From Steromphala cineraria (taxonomy: Eukaryota > Mollusca > Gastropoda > Trochida > Trochidae), in contig OU744725.1 of assembly GCA_916613615.1 (NCBI GenBank), forward strand, positions 13,728,253 through 13,792,252: a DNA stretch of 64,000 nt. The letters are read 5' to 3'. Numbering within the stretch: the first letter of the stretch is position 1; each line of letters starts with the position of its first letter. The notes under the pieces were generated by a model. The model was not told the DNA's origin, did no database searches, and saw only the letters and a list, made by a program, of their open reading frames with translations. Positions 1 through 13,306 of this stretch are shown one piece after another. The position numbers were made by a program, and so were the translations under genes.

Positions 1-1469
1 ATATAATAACCTCTCATGCTATGCTGTCAGTCATTGTTGTCTCAGTATTCAGAGAACTAGCTCATTTATATTTTACTACTTTACTGAGTATACATACAAT
101 GTATAATAATCCCGTGATTGTAAGCTGTAACGTGGATACAAAATAGAATATCTTCTCCATCTTATAACCGTTGAACCTGGAAATCTGAATCTGCTCCAGA
201 TACTTTAATCTCTACAGTTACGGAGTTCCAGTTGCTCGTTATCTGTACCTTCAGGATTCTGTGATTCTTCGGTTGCAGAATAAATCGTGAAAACAAGTTT
301 CTTATGCAGAAAAATTAAAGAAAGAATACCTTCAGAATTTACCATTTTTCTGTCACAGATTTCATCATCATTGACTAATTTGATAAAAAAATTAAACTGA
401 TATTCTAAAACCTTTAACAAAAATTAAAGCTAGATATATTTCAATTGTATCTTAAATAAATTTTGGTATTTGGTTAAAATTAACTGAAATCAAACTTTAA
501 AGTAAGGTGAACTCGATCAACAGAAAGCAAAAAACTGCAGATGAGCTGTTGTTGTTTTGTCACTGAGTGCCTTATTCTCTCTGTACTAATTTGTACTAAC
601 TAACATTAAAGTATAATTGTTTAATAAATTAGATTTTAAAAATACTACTTGAAATCTGAAATATCTGTTTGATCATGATAGCAAACAATTTTCAAGATAT
701 TTTTTTGTAGGGTTAAAGCATAAATCAATGTTAATGGCATAAAATAGACTTCAAAATTAGTTTTAAAAGAAACAAGTGTATGACTATGATAGGTTACTGA
801 AGTCAAACAAATTACTTCCATATTGGCTTGAGCAAGTTTATGACACTGACAGTCGATGACTTATTGACACTGGTAAGATATTTAACGCTGAATAGTTCAT
901 GCTCAGCGCAAAAAACAAAGCACAAAATCGATCGTGTATACAAAGTACGGAAGTCATCAGGAGATTATATGTGTTCAGTAGTTCAACCCCACACTGTAAT
1001 GGGTTGGTTCAAACAGTCCATCACGTTTGTTTGATACCAAACATGTACTGTACATTGCTAATTATATTGATTTATAGCTCCTTCATTGATGATGTGACGT
1101 TTCAGTGTAAAGAATATCTATCTATCTATTTATTATTATACTAGCAATGACTACGTACCTGGGTAATCGCATTTGCTATAATGTAACCGCAAATATATAA
1201 TTAAGCAACTAATTGATGGTGTTTCAGTTCAAAATTGTATCAACAGAAAATAACACAGGATTGACTCTAAGTCTATTGTTTGTATTGGTACCAGCCTCTA
1301 GTTTGTGAAGAAACCATGTTTCTTTAATGTCAATAGGATAGGCTGATTAAGGAAGTTTCAAAGTATTTTGACATCATAGGAATGTGATGATGAAGATTAT
1401 TGTGTAGTTGAAATGGCAGAGCATTGTAAAAAATTCTATTGCAAAATGAGATTAGGAAAAACATCTTTG
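1..1469. other. AT-rich non-coding sequence, nothing recognised
   Basis: Only short frames (up to 81 codons) with no recognisable domain. No repeat structure is evident beyond scattered AT-rich runs. Confidence 0.5.
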
Positions 1470-1615
1470 ACAGTGGGCCCCTTCTAGACTTTTGAGTAAT
1501 TATTGCAATTTCAAAGGAGCCGTTGCTCTTATTTAAATAAAAAACTTCGAAATTTTGTAGGGTAATTTTTTCATCCAATTTGCAAATTAACCCATGGCCC
1601 CTGCCTTTCTCATTC
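1470..1615. repeat. Dispersed repeat, copy 1 (GGGCC...CCATGGCCC type)
   Basis: It shares CTTTTGAGTAATT, AATTTTTTCATCCAATTTGC and CCATGGCCCCTGCC with 35965-36105. Both copies look degenerate. Confidence 0.5.
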
Positions 1616-1624
1616 CTTGGCGAA

Positions 1625-2016
1625 AACCATATCAGGGGATTTCACAATGTGGTATCAACTGTGGTATATTGGATAATAACAGTGAATATTGGCTGTGTGT
1701 TTCATGCTAGCTGGTATATAATACAAAAAGAAGACACCACTATTTCTAAATTCCACACCATATCACCTAGGGGATAGTACTGATTTCATATTGCATCTAC
1801 TGTAGAAATGGATAATATGGTGAATATTGAGTGTTTATAGCTAGCTGGTATATTATAGAAAAAGAAGACACAACTAATTCTAAATTCAAAACCATATCAC
1901 CTAGGGGATAGTACTGATTTCACATTGCATCTGTGAAATTCAGTGGAAATGGATAATAAACCTGAATATTGAGTGTTATAGCTAGCTGGTATATTATAGA
2001 AAAAGAAAACACAACT
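1625..2016. repeat. Tandem repeat, about 140-bp unit, 2.8 copies
   Basis: GGATAAT at 1671, 1810 and 1951 marks the period of about 140 bp. Shared blocks are CTAGCTGGTATA, AAAAAGAAGACAC and CACCTAGGGGATAGTACTGA. Confidence 0.85.
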
Positions 2017-2950
2017 AACATGTTCACAGATGAGATGACATATCAGGAAGCTAGACTGGACAAGTTTGTCAATAGAGTCCACGTGATCGGATTACAATGT
2101 TGCTGGCTTCACTTTCTTTGTTTGAGTTGCCTACCGCCCTACCTGCCGCCATGGCAACACAAGGTGTATACACATAGCTTCAGATCAACTGTTGTATATA
2201 TATAAAACTCCATTACATCAATATTACTGCAAACCCTTTTATACATGCTATTGTTGATTGGTAAAATGAATTTTAGAAGCTATTAGTACTGCTGTCATTT
2301 TGTACAAATTGAAACTCATCTCTGTTTTTAATGTTTGTAAGTGTGACTTTCATCATGTTAGGTTATTGTATTGTTCTATTTGCAGATTTGTTCATTATAG
2401 TTTTAGCATTCAATGCTTGATCGTTATTCTTTTTTTGTTATGGTCTTTGAAAATATAATTTTTTTTATCTATAAAGATATTTGCACTTCATACTTTGTGC
2501 ACTTAGTGCGATGCCAATTGATTTGCTCTACTTTCCCCTATTACTTGCTTTTTATGTTGATATTTTCAATGGTGCACTAATCATTGAGGGGGCAGTTTAC
2601 ATGAATCAACTCATTTTCAAATGGATCATCTAAGATTGTCGAAATAGTCAATGTGTAAGCATGTAATGGTTAATTCAGTCAATTATAATGACCATCACAA
2701 GATGAGTTTCCTTCAGTGCCAAACCTTTCCCCTAATTGACAGGTTTTTGCATCAATAGATTTATTATTCTCTAATACTTTTGAATATCACAGTCACAGTT
2801 AACAGTCAATCCCTTGTAAGCATCTCCCTCGTAATCATTCGCCTTTGAGAAAATGTTTTGCAATTATCATGTCAAAAGAAAGGATATCACCTCCAAATGA
2901 CCTGAAAAGCACCAACAACAACCCTACCATCTCCAACCCCATCTTTATGA
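2017..2950. other. Non-coding, nothing recognised
   Basis: AT-rich sequence between two tandem arrays, with no coding frame of note. Confidence 0.5.
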
Positions 2951-3140
2951 CTGTAGATCAACCTCAGCAATTGTATATCAACCACAGCAATTGTATATCA
3001 ACCACAGCAATTTCATATCAACCACAGCAATTGTATATCAACCACAGCAACAGTACATCAACGGGACAACCTCATCAATTGTATATCAAATTCAGCAACT
3101 GTATATCAACTTAAGCAACTGTATTTCAACCTCAGCAACT
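2951..3140. repeat. 20-bp tandem repeat (ATATCAACCACAGCAATTGT)
   Basis: About nine imperfect copies of a 20-bp unit. The short + frame over it is a by-product of the repeat. Confidence 0.88.
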
Positions 3141-3389
3141 GATTATTGACATATAAACCACAGCAACTATAACTTACCGGTACTGTCAACCTTAGTAACT
3201 CTATATAAATCTTTGCAACTTCATATCAAGCTTAGCTTCCCTTTGTTAACAAGAGTCACTGCCAAGTTTTTTCTCTCCTTACATTATGAGCTGTTCTTTA
3301 TCAGCCAAAACAACCTCTTTCACCCAGTTCAAGTAAATATCAATCTAAGAAACTTGACATAAATCTTGGCAAATATGTGTCAAAATGAG

Positions 3390-3935
3390 CTATATTTCAC
3401 CGATAGAAATCAATATAAACCTTAACACATAGGTGTCACGAATAAAGCTTTATTTCACCAATAGAAGCTCAATATTAACCTAAGCAACTCAATATAAATC
3501 ATAACACATATTTGTCACCAATAGAAACACAATATTAACCTAGGCAACTCTATATAAACCTTTAACACATATTTGTCACCAATAGAAACACAATATTAAC
3601 CTAAGCAACACAATATAAACCATAACACTTATTTGTCACCAATAGAAACACAATATTAACCTAAGCAACTCAATATAAACCATAACACTTATTTGTCACC
3701 AATAGAAACATAATATTAACCTAAGCAACTCAATATAAACCATAACACATGTGTCACCAATAGAAACACATTAACCTAAGCAACTTAATATAAACCATAA
3801 CACTTTTGTGTCACCAATAGAAACACAATATTAAGCTAAGCAACTCAATATAAACCTTAGCTCATATGTGTCACCAATAGAAACTCAATATAAACCATAA
3901 CACATGTGTCACCAGTAGAAACTCAATATGAACCA
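3390..3935. repeat. About 61-bp tandem repeat, 9 copies
   Basis: TTTGTCACCAATAGAAACAC recurs at 3511, 3572, 3632 and 3692, and in degenerate form to both sides, together with CAATATAAACCATAACAC. Confidence 0.88.
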
Positions 3936-4724
3936 CATCAGTGGCTATGCTCTACATACAGAATGTTGTGGATGTCTGGTGTCCTGGATTTTAGGACAGA
4001 TGCTGTCACTGTAACTATAAGTTACACAAGTGTCCTAACTGTACTAGCAGCAAGTGCAGGTTATTTAGGTTAGGGGATAACTCGGTGACAGGGAGGAATG
4101 TCAAGGGTTATGCAAGAAAAGTAAGAAGTTAAGAATAGTAGGAGCACAGAAAGTATTACCTGAGGAAATTTGTCTTAACATGTGGATTTTTTATTTGTGC
4201 AAGAGTTCCATGAAAGTCATGACACACTTCTGATTTTATAAATATCTTAATGCCTGACTTTTCTCTGTTTGATTTGCATGGAAATATCCGGAAAACAGCC
4301 CTTTTCTCTAGCAACAACCCTTTATAGTGACGTTATGGAAAATGTTTTTACAGTGAACAATATACAAACAATCAAACCTCAACCCAATCATTGATAGGCA
4401 AAAGTGATGAGTTCACATGTGCACAGTATAAAAATAAATAAATTATTTTGATTTCTCCATACGAGTTATAAGAAGTGATTATGTCTCCGCAATAATATAT
4501 TTTATTATATGATGGACGAGTGATCTGTCTTCTGATTGGTCGAGGAAGGTGGTTACCGACAATGATCAAACCTGATGTTGACCGTGGGAAACGTCACGCG
4601 AGGTCAACATAACAATCCAATGACCTGGAGCTAAAAATAGATCGCCACTACGAGGAGCGCTGTAAAGAGTTGCTTAAAAAAAAACTTTAAATAATTGAAT
4701 ACTTTTCAAAATAACTGAAATTTT
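3936..4724. other. Non-coding, nothing recognised
   Basis: No frame longer than about 65 codons and no clear repeat. Confidence 0.5.
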
Positions 4725-4905
4725 CATAAATCATATAATATAACAGTTGTTGACTTCAGTTATCGGTGAATTCAATGGTTTATTGACCTCGGAAACTTAT
4801 GTTCACCTCGGCTGTCGCCTCAGTGAACATAACTGTTCCGAGGTCAATAAACCATTGGATTCACCTCAACTGAAGTCAATAATTGTATAATGTTATGTTA
4901 TATTA
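4725..4905. mobile_element. Foldback (long inverted repeat) element
   Basis: Bases about 4741-4806 and 4823-4893 are nearly perfect inverted arms of about 65 bp. Shared blocks are TTGACTTCAG, CAATGGTTTATTGACCTCGG and TATGTTCAC, around a 16-bp loop. The flanks extend the symmetry with ATAATATAACA. It would form a stable hairpin. A shortened relative lies at 15118-15225. Confidence 0.8.
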
Positions 4906-5358
4906 TATATCATGAACTCATAAACTCTATCATTGATTGTAATGTCATGTCCGTATGTTAAAGGATGCTATATCTTATATAACAGGTGTCATGCCATTGA
5001 ACATTTCAATGATGTAAAGTTGGTTGGAATAACTGAATGTCAGGGCTGTTAATTGTGTATCTAGTGTTCACAAGATGCAATGATGAAAAATATTAACTCG
5101 GATTTCAGTTGAGGGTGCAAGCTTTAACCTTTGGCAATCTCTTTATCTGTTGTTAAATAAATGTAATTCCTTTATGCTGATAACAATACAAAAAATTTAG
5201 CCAGATGTGCATGAAATAATTGTCAGACCTCAGTGATAATGTATAGAGGGTTCAATAAAACTCTATGGATTTTGACACATGCACATTGGACTGTGCAAAT
5301 TGCTAGATGCTAACGGCAGGGCAAAACTGCAGAACTATACAATGTTAACCCTTTACTT
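4906..5358. other. Flank between the foldback element and the minisatellite
   Basis: AT-rich and non-coding. Unique-looking sequence up to the sharp start of the 75-bp array. Confidence 0.5.
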
Positions 5359-8300
5359 GCTGTAGAGATACGAGGGTGATGAAGCAAGCACTATCTGACT
5401 GTGAAGTAGAGTGGATGAAGTCTCATGGTAGAAGCTGTAGAGATACGAGGGTGATGAAGCAAGCACTATCTGACTGTGAAGTAGAGTGAATGAAGTCTCA
5501 TGGTAGAAGCTGTAGAGATACGAGGGTGATGAAGCAAGCACTGTCTGACTGTGAGGTAGAGTGAATGAAGTCTCATGGTAGAAACTGTAGAGATACAAGG
5601 GCGATGAAGCAAGCACTATCTGACTGTGAGGTAGAGTGAATGAAGTCTCATGGTAGAAGCTGTAGAGATACGAGGGTGATGAAGCAAGCACTATCTGACT
5701 GTGAGGTAGAGTGAATGAAGTCTCATGGTAGAAGCTGTAGAGATACGAGGGTGATGAAGCAAGCACTGTCTGACTGTGAGGTAGAGTGAATGAAGTCTCA
5801 TGGTAGAAGCTGTAGAGATACGAGGGTGATGAAGCAAGCACTGTCTGACTGTGAGGTAGAGTGAATGAAGTCTCATGGTAGAAACTGTAGAGATACAAGG
5901 GCGATGAAGCAAGCACTGTCTGACTGTGAGGTAGAGTGAATGAAGTCTCATGGTAGAAGCTGTAGAGATACGAGGGTGATGAAGCAAGCACTATCTGACT
6001 GTGAGGTAGAGTGAATGAAGTCTCATGGTAGAAGCTGTAGAGATACGAGGGTGATGAAGCAAGCACTATCTGACTGTGAGGTAGAGTGAATGAAGTCTCA
6101 TGGTAGAAGCTGTAGAGATACGAGGGCGATGAAGCAAGCACTATCTGACTGTGAGGTAGAGTGAATGAAGTCTCATGGTAGAAGCTGTAGAGATACGAGG
6201 GCGATGAAGCAAGCACTATCTGACTGTGAGGTAGAGTGAATGAAGTCTCATGGTAGAAGCTGTAGAGATACGAGGGTGATGAAGCAAGCACTATCTGACT
6301 GTGAGGTAGAGTGAATGAAGTCTCATGGTAGAAGCTGTAGAGATACGAGGGTGATGAAGCAAGCACTGTCTGACTGTGAGGTAGAGTGAATGAAGTCTCA
6401 TGGTAGAAGCTGTAGAGATACGAGGGTGATGAAGCAAGCACTATCTGACTGTGAGGTAGAGTGGATGAAGTCTCATGGTAGAAACTGTAGAGATACAAGG
6501 GCGATGAAGCAAGCACTGTCTGACTGTGAGGTAGAGTGAATGAAGTCTCATGGTAGAAGCTGTAGAGATACAAGGGTGATGAAGCAAGCACTATCTGACT
6601 GTGAGGTAGAGTGAATGAAGTCTCATGGTAGAAACTGTAGAGATACAAGGGTGATGAAGCAAGCACTATCTGACTGTGAGGTAGAGTGAATGAAGTCTCA
6701 TGGTAGAAGCTGTAGAGATACGAGGGTGATGAAGCAAGCACTATCTGACTGTGAGGTAGAGTGAATGAAGTCTCATGGTAGAAGCTGTAGAGATACAAGG
6801 GCGATGAAGCAAGCACTGTCTGACTGTGAGGTAGAGTGAATGAAGTCTCATGGTAGAAGCTGTAGAGATACGAGGGTGATGAAGCAAGCACTATCTGACT
6901 GTGAGGTAGAGTGAATGAAGTCTCATGGTAGAAGCTGTAGAGATACGAGGGTGATGAAGCAAGCACTATCTGACTGTGAGGTAGAGTGAATGAAGTCTCA
7001 TGGTAGAAGCTGTAGAGATACAAGGGTGATGAAGCAAGCACTATCTGACTGTGAGGTAGAGTGAATGAAGTCTCATGGTAGAAGCTGTAGAGATACAAGG
7101 GCGATGAAGCAAGCACTGTCTGACTGTGAGGTAGAGTGAATGAAGTCTCATGGTAGAAGCTGTAGAGATACGAGGGTGATGAAGCAAGCACTGTCTGACT
7201 GTGAGGTAGAGTGAATGAAGTCTCATGGTAGAAACTGTAGAGATACAAGGGCGATGAAGCAAGCACTGTCTGACTGTGAGGTAGAGTGAATGAAGTCTCA
7301 TGGTAGAAGCTGTAGAGATACGAGGGTGATGAAGCAAGCACTATCTGACTGTGAGGTAGAGTGAATGAAGTCTCATGGTAGAAGCTGTAGAGATACGAGG
7401 GTGATGAAGCAAGCACTATCTGACTGTGAGGTAGAGTGAATGAAGTCTCATGGTAGAAGCTGTAGAGATACGAGGGCGATGAAGCAAGCACTATCTGACT
7501 GTGAGGTAGAGTGAATGAAGTCTCATGGTAGAAGCTGTAGAGATACGAGGGCGATGAAGCAAGCACTATCTGACTGTGAGGTAGAGTGAATGAAGTCTCA
7601 TGGTAGAAGCTGTAGAGATACGAGGGTGATGAAGCAAGCACTATCTGACTGTGAGGTAGAGTGAATGAAGTCTCATGGTAGAAGCTGTAGAGATACGAGG
7701 GTGATGAAGCAAGCACTGTCTGACTGTGAGGTAGAGTGAATGAAGTCTCATGGTAGAAGCTGTAGAGATACGAGGGTGATGAAGCAAGCACTATCTGACT
7801 GTGAGGTAGAGTGGATGAAGTCTCATGGTAGAAACTGTAGAGATACAAGGGCGATGAAGCAAGCACTGTCTGACTGTGAGGTAGAGTGAATGAAGTCTCA
7901 TGGTAGAAGCTGTAGAGATACAAGGGTGATGAAGCAAGCACTATCTGACTGTGAGGTAGAGTGAATGAAGTCTCATGGTAGAAACTGTAGAGATACAAGG
8001 GTGATGAAGCAAGCACTATCTGACTGTGAGGTAGAGTGAATGAAGTCTCATGGTAGAAGCTGTAGAGATACGAGGGTGATGAAGCAAGCACTATCTGACT
8101 GTGAGGTAGAGTGAATGAAGTCTCATGGTAGAAGCTGTAGAGATACAAGGGTAATGAAGCGATGAAGCAAGCACTATCTGACTGTGAGGTAGAGTGAATG
8201 AAGTCTCATGGTAGAAGCTGTAGAGATACGAGGGTGATGAAGCAAGCACTATCTGACTGTGAGGTAGAGTGAATGAAGTCTCATGGTAGAAGCTGTAGAG

Positions 8301-11300
8301 ATACGAGGGTGATGAAGCAAGCACTGTCTGACTGTGAGGTAGAGTGAATGAAGTCTCATGGTAGAAGCTGTAGAGATACGAGGGTGATGAAGCAAGCACT
8401 ATCTGACTGTGAGGTAGAGTGGATGAAGTCTCATGGTAGAAACTGTAGAGATACAAGGGCGATGAAGCAAGCACTGTCTGACTGTGAGGTAGAGTGAATG
8501 AAGTCTCATGGTAGAAGCTGTAGAGATACGAGGGTGATGAAGCAAGCACTATCTGACTGTGAGGTAGAGTGAATGAAGTCTCATGGTAGAAACTGTAGAG
8601 ATACAAGGGTGATGAAGCAAGCACTATCTGACTGTGAGGTAGAGTGAATGAAGTCTCATGGTAGAAGCTGTAGAGATACGAGGGTGATGAAGCAAGCACT
8701 ATCTGACTGTGAGGTAGAGTGAATGAAGTCTCATGGTAGAAGCTGTAGAGATACAAGGGCGATGAAGCAAGCACTGTCTGACTGTGAGGTAGAGTGAATG
8801 AAGTCTCATGGTAGAAGCTGTAGAGATACGAGGGTGATGAAGCAAGCACTATCTGACTGTGAGGTAGAGTGAATGAAGTCTCATGGTAGAAGCTGTAGAG
8901 ATACGAGGGTGATGAAGCAAGCACTATCTGACTGTGAGGTAGAGTGAATGAAGTCTCATGGTAGAAGCTGTAGAGATACGAGGGTGATGAAGCAAGCACT
9001 ATCTGACTGTGAGGTAGAGTGAATGAAGTCTCATGGTAGAAGCTGTAGAGATACAAGGGCGATGAAGCAAGCACTATCTGACTGTGAGGTAGAGTGAATG
9101 AAGTCTCATGGTAGAAGCTGTAGAGATACAAGGGTAATGAAGCGATGAAGCAAGCACTATCTGACTGTGAGGTAGAGTGAATGAAGTCTCATGGTAGAAG
9201 CTGTAGAGATACGAGGGTGATGAAGCAAGCACTGTCTGACTGTGAGGTAGAGTGAATGAAGTCTCATGGTAGAAGCTGTAGAGATACAAGGGCGATGAAG
9301 CAAGCACTATCTGACTGTGAGGTAGAGTGAATGAAGTCTCATGGTAGAAGCTGTAGAGATACGAGGGTGATGAAGCAAGCACTGTCTGACTGTGAGGTAG
9401 AGTGAATGAAGTCTCATGGTAGAAGCTGTAGAGATACGAGGGTGATGAAGCAAGCACTGTCTGACTGTGAGGTAGAGTGAATGAAGTCTCATGGTAGAAA
9501 CTGTAGAGATACAAGGGCGATGAAGCAAGCACTGTCTGACTGTGAGGTAGAGTGAATGAAGTCTCATGGTAGAAGCTGTAGAGATACAAGGGTAATGAAG
9601 CGATGAAGCAAGCACTATCTGACTGTGAGGTAGAGTGAATGAAGTCTCATGGTAGAAGCTGTAGAGATACGAGGGTGATGAAGCAAGCACTATCTGACTG
9701 TGAGGTAGAGTGAATGAAGTCTCATGGTAGAAACTGTAGAGATACAAGGGCGATGAAGCAAGCACTGTCTGACTGTGAGGTAGAGTGAATGAAGTCTCAT
9801 GGTAGAAGCTGTAGAGATACGAGGGTGATGAAGCAAGCACTATCTGACTGTGAGGTAGAGTGAATGAAGTCTCATGGTAGAAGCTGTAGAGATACGAGGG
9901 TGATGAAGCAAGCACTATCTGACTGTGAGGTAGAGTGAATGAAGTCTCATGGTAGAAGCTGTAGAGATACAAGGGTGATGAAGCAAGCACTATCTGACTG
10001 TGAGGTAGAGTGAATGAAGTCTCATGGTAGAAACTGTAGAGATACAAGGGTGATGAAGCAAGCACTATCTGACTGTGAGGTAGAGTGAATGAAGTCTCAT
10101 GGTAGAAGCTGTAGAGATACGAGGGTGATGAAGCAAGCACTATCTGACTGTGAGGTAGAGTGAATGAAGTCTCATGGTAGAAGCTGTAGAGATACAAGGG
10201 CGATGAAGCAAGCACTATCTGACTGTGAGGTAGAGTGAATGAAGTCTCATGGTAGAAGCTGTAGAGATACGAGGGTGATGAAGCAAGCACTGTCTGACTG
10301 TGAGGTAGAGTGAATGAAGTCTCATGGTAGAAGCTGTAGAGATACGAGGGTGATGAAGCAAGCACTATCTGACTGTGAGGTAGAGTGAATGAAGTCTCAT
10401 GGTAGAAGCTGTAGAGATACGAGGGTGATGAAGCAAGCACTATCTGACTGTGAGGTAGAGTGAATGAAGTCTCATAGTAGAAGCTGTAGAGATACGAGGG
10501 TGATGAAGCAAGCACTATCTGACTGTGAGGTAGAGTGAATGAAGTCTCATGGTAGAAGCTGTAGAGATACGAGGGTGATGAAGCAAGCACTATCTGACTG
10601 TGAGGTAGAGTGAATGAAGTCTCATGGTAGAAGCTGTAGAGATACGAGGGCGATGAAGCAAGCACTATCTGACTGTGAGGTAGAGTGAATGAAGTCTCAT
10701 GGTAGAAGCTGTAGAGATACGAGGGCGATGAAGCAAGCACTATCTGACTGTGAGGTAGAGTGAATGAAGTCTCATGGTAGAAGCTGTAGAGATACGAGGG
10801 CGATGAAGCAAGCACTATCTGACTGTGAGGTAGAGTGAATGAAGTCTCATGGTAGAAGCTGTAGAGATACAAGGGTGATGAAGCAAGCACTATCTGACTG
10901 TGAGGTAGAGTGAATGAAGTCTCATGGTAGAAGCTGTAGAGATACGAGGGTGATGAAGCAAGCACTATCTGACTGTGAGGTAGAGTGAATGAAGTCTCAT
11001 GGTAGAAGCTGTAGAGATACAAGGGTGATGAAGCAAGCACTATCTGACTGTGAGGTAGAGTGAATGAAGTCTCATGGTAGAAGCTGTAGAGATACGAGGG
11101 TGATGAAGCAAGCACTATCTGACTGTGAGGTAGAGTGAATGAAGTCTCATGGTAGAAGCTGTAGAGATACGAGGGTGATGAAGCAAGCACTATCTGACTG
11201 TGAGGTACAGTGAATGAAGTCTCATGGTAGAAGCTGTAGAGATACGAGGGTGATGAAGCAAGCACTATCTGACTGTGAGGTAGAGTGAATGAAGTCTCAT

Positions 11301-12020
11301 GGTAGAAGCTGTAGAGATACGAGGGTGATGAAGCAAGCACTATCTGACTGTGAGGTAGAGTGAATGAAGTCTCATGGTAGAAGCTGTAGAGATACGAGGG
11401 TGATGAAGCAAGCACTATCTGACTGTGAGGTAGAGTGAATGAAGTCTCATGGTAGAAGCTGTAGAGATACGAGGGTGATGAAGCAAGCACTATCTGACTG
11501 TGAGGTAGAGTGAATGAAGTCTCATGGTAGAAGCTGTAGAGATACGAGGGTGATGAAGCAAGCACTATCTGACTGTGAGGTACAGTGAATGAAGTCTCAT
11601 GGTAGAAGCTGTAGAGATACGAGGGTGATGAAGCAAGCACTATCTGACTGTGAGGTAGAGTGAATGAAGTCTCATGGTAGAAGCTGTAGAGATACGAGGG
11701 TGATGAAGCAAGCACTATCTGACTGTGAGGTAGAGTGAATGAAGTCTCATGGTAGAAGCTGTAGAGATACGAGGGTGATGAAGCAAGCACTATCTGACTG
11801 TGAGGTAGAGTGAATGAAGTCTCATGGTAGAAGCTGTAGAGATACGAGGGTGATGAAGCAAGCACTATCTGAATGTGAGGTAGAGTGAATGAAGTCTCAT
11901 GGTAGAAGCTGTAGAGATACGAGGGTGATGAAGCAAGCACTATCTGACTGTGAGGTAGAGTGAATGAAGTCTCATGGTAGAAGCTGTAGAGATACGAGGG
12001 TGATGAAGCAAGCACTATCT
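5359..12020. repeat. 75-bp minisatellite, about 88.5 copies (6.66 kb), with higher-order structure
   Basis: The tandem unit includes GCTGTAGAGATACGAGGG and CTGACTGTGAGGTAGAGTG. Units differ at a few positions only (A/G in CACTATCT/CACTGTCT, C/A in TACGAGG/TACAAGG, T/C in GGTGATG/GGCGATG, G/A in GAAGC/GAAAC). The left half shows an 18-unit (1350-bp) higher-order repeat. Three units carry an extra 8 bp (at about 8151, 9134 and 9592). The right third (about 10300-12015) is the most homogeneous. Because 75 is divisible by 3, the minus strand is open over thousands of bases in two frames; this follows from the unit sequence and is not good evidence for a protein. Confidence 0.97.
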
Positions 12021-12329
12021 CATTCTGGGTGAGCCCAAGGGGATGTATGGAGACATGCCTGAACTACTCATGCGTTTGATGTGGTCATGATAATGTCAAC
12101 ATCATTGTTGTGGCAAAAAGTGGGTCGAAGACTTGCTATCTTTTCAATTGCTCTCCAGCAATTAGATTTTGCCACTCGTTTTTGTGGTAATATCCAAGAA
12201 CAGTTTCTGATATCAGTGAGTTATCACTTTTGTTTTCAGTGATTGAACTAGCTAGTTTCCTATTACCTGCAAGAAGTATTTACAAATGAATTGAGTGGCA
12301 AATATGTTTACTGATTGGAATTGTGAACA
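12021..12329. other. Right flank of the minisatellite, nothing recognised
   Basis: Begins CATTCTGGGTGAGCCC directly after the last partial 75-bp unit. No coding sequence is seen. Confidence 0.5.
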
Positions 12330-12800
12330 GAGGGAATTGCTACACTTTCTACACTGCAACAAGACACAGTAGTTGACTTGTGAACTGAATTGTACTGTAT
12401 CATAGAGGCACTCCTTCTGCCACACTCTGCCTGTCTCAGATACTATCCTGGAGATTGAAAACAGGCTAGGGTGTTCCACTTTCTACTCTGTGCAATACAC
12501 AACAGGAGAGTGCTCTAGTGAGTTGATTTGTACTGTACTTCAGAGGGAGTCCAGTCTCGCAGTAATTGTCCTGAAAGAGACTGAAAGCAGGCAAGACTGT
12601 TCCACTTTCTCCTCTGTAACAAGACACAAAAAAGAGTGGTGAACTGAAGTACTGTACAATAGAGGGACTGGTGTCTGCCCTGAAGACTGAAAACAGGCTA
12701 GACTGTTCCTTTGTGGAACAAAAACACAACAGTAGAGCTCCAGTGAACTGATGTGTACTGTAATACAGAGGGAGTCCAGTCTGTCTGTCTGTCTGTCTCA
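12330..12800. repeat. Degenerate tandem repeat, about 120-bp unit, 4 copies
   Basis: TTCCACTTTCT, ACTGTACT, CAGAGGGAGTCCAGTCT and GACTGAAAACAGGC recur about every 115-125 bp. It ends in (TCTG)5 at about 12778-12797. Confidence 0.8.
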
Positions 12801-12895
12801 CATGCTGTCCGGGTGACTGACTACATGGTCCATGGTTTAAAGAAAGAACAGTGTACTACACTAGGGAACCGATGAGTTAATGTCAGTGTTGAATG

Positions 12896-13306
12896 TAGGG
12901 CTGTACCATTCATCGATACCTACCATACAATTGTAGCTTCGGAAACCGTGATTATTGTATTGTGAGCTTCCTGTATCGTGATTCACTAAAAATAGATTTC
13001 ACCTACTTAAAAATGAAAAGAAAAACTAAGTGAACACTATAAAACCAGCTGGTGTTGTGCAGTAACTGTAACTACAGTAAGCATTAAGCAATCTGATTCA
13101 TAAATAACAGTTTTTTAAGGGAAAAAAACAACATTTTAATCTTTGATTTTCGATTATCTTGTAACACAAAATTTCCACCATCTTGAATATTTCACAAATT
13201 ATGCACAAAATTAAACTTTAAACAATGTATCGTGATACATTCTGTATCGCCTGTCTGTATCGTGATACATAACGAATCGTGAGATTTCCCATGATACTCA
13301 GCCCTA
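12896..13306. mobile_element. Non-autonomous hAT-type MITE with 8-bp target duplication
   Basis: The 411-bp element starts TAGGGCTG and ends CAGCCCTA. It is flanked on both sides by GTTGAATG (12888-12895 and 13307-13314), a perfect 8-bp duplication typical of hAT transposons. It has no coding frame. The inside is AT-rich with several TATCGTGATACAT-like blocks that also occur near 46300-46530 and 48220-48440. Confidence 0.88.

Noticed and set aside
5353..12015. Long minus-strand frames of 931, 902, 346 and 171 codons as real proteins
   Set aside because: They are translations of the 75-bp satellite, interrupted only where 8-bp insertions shift the frame, with no start context, domain or splice support.
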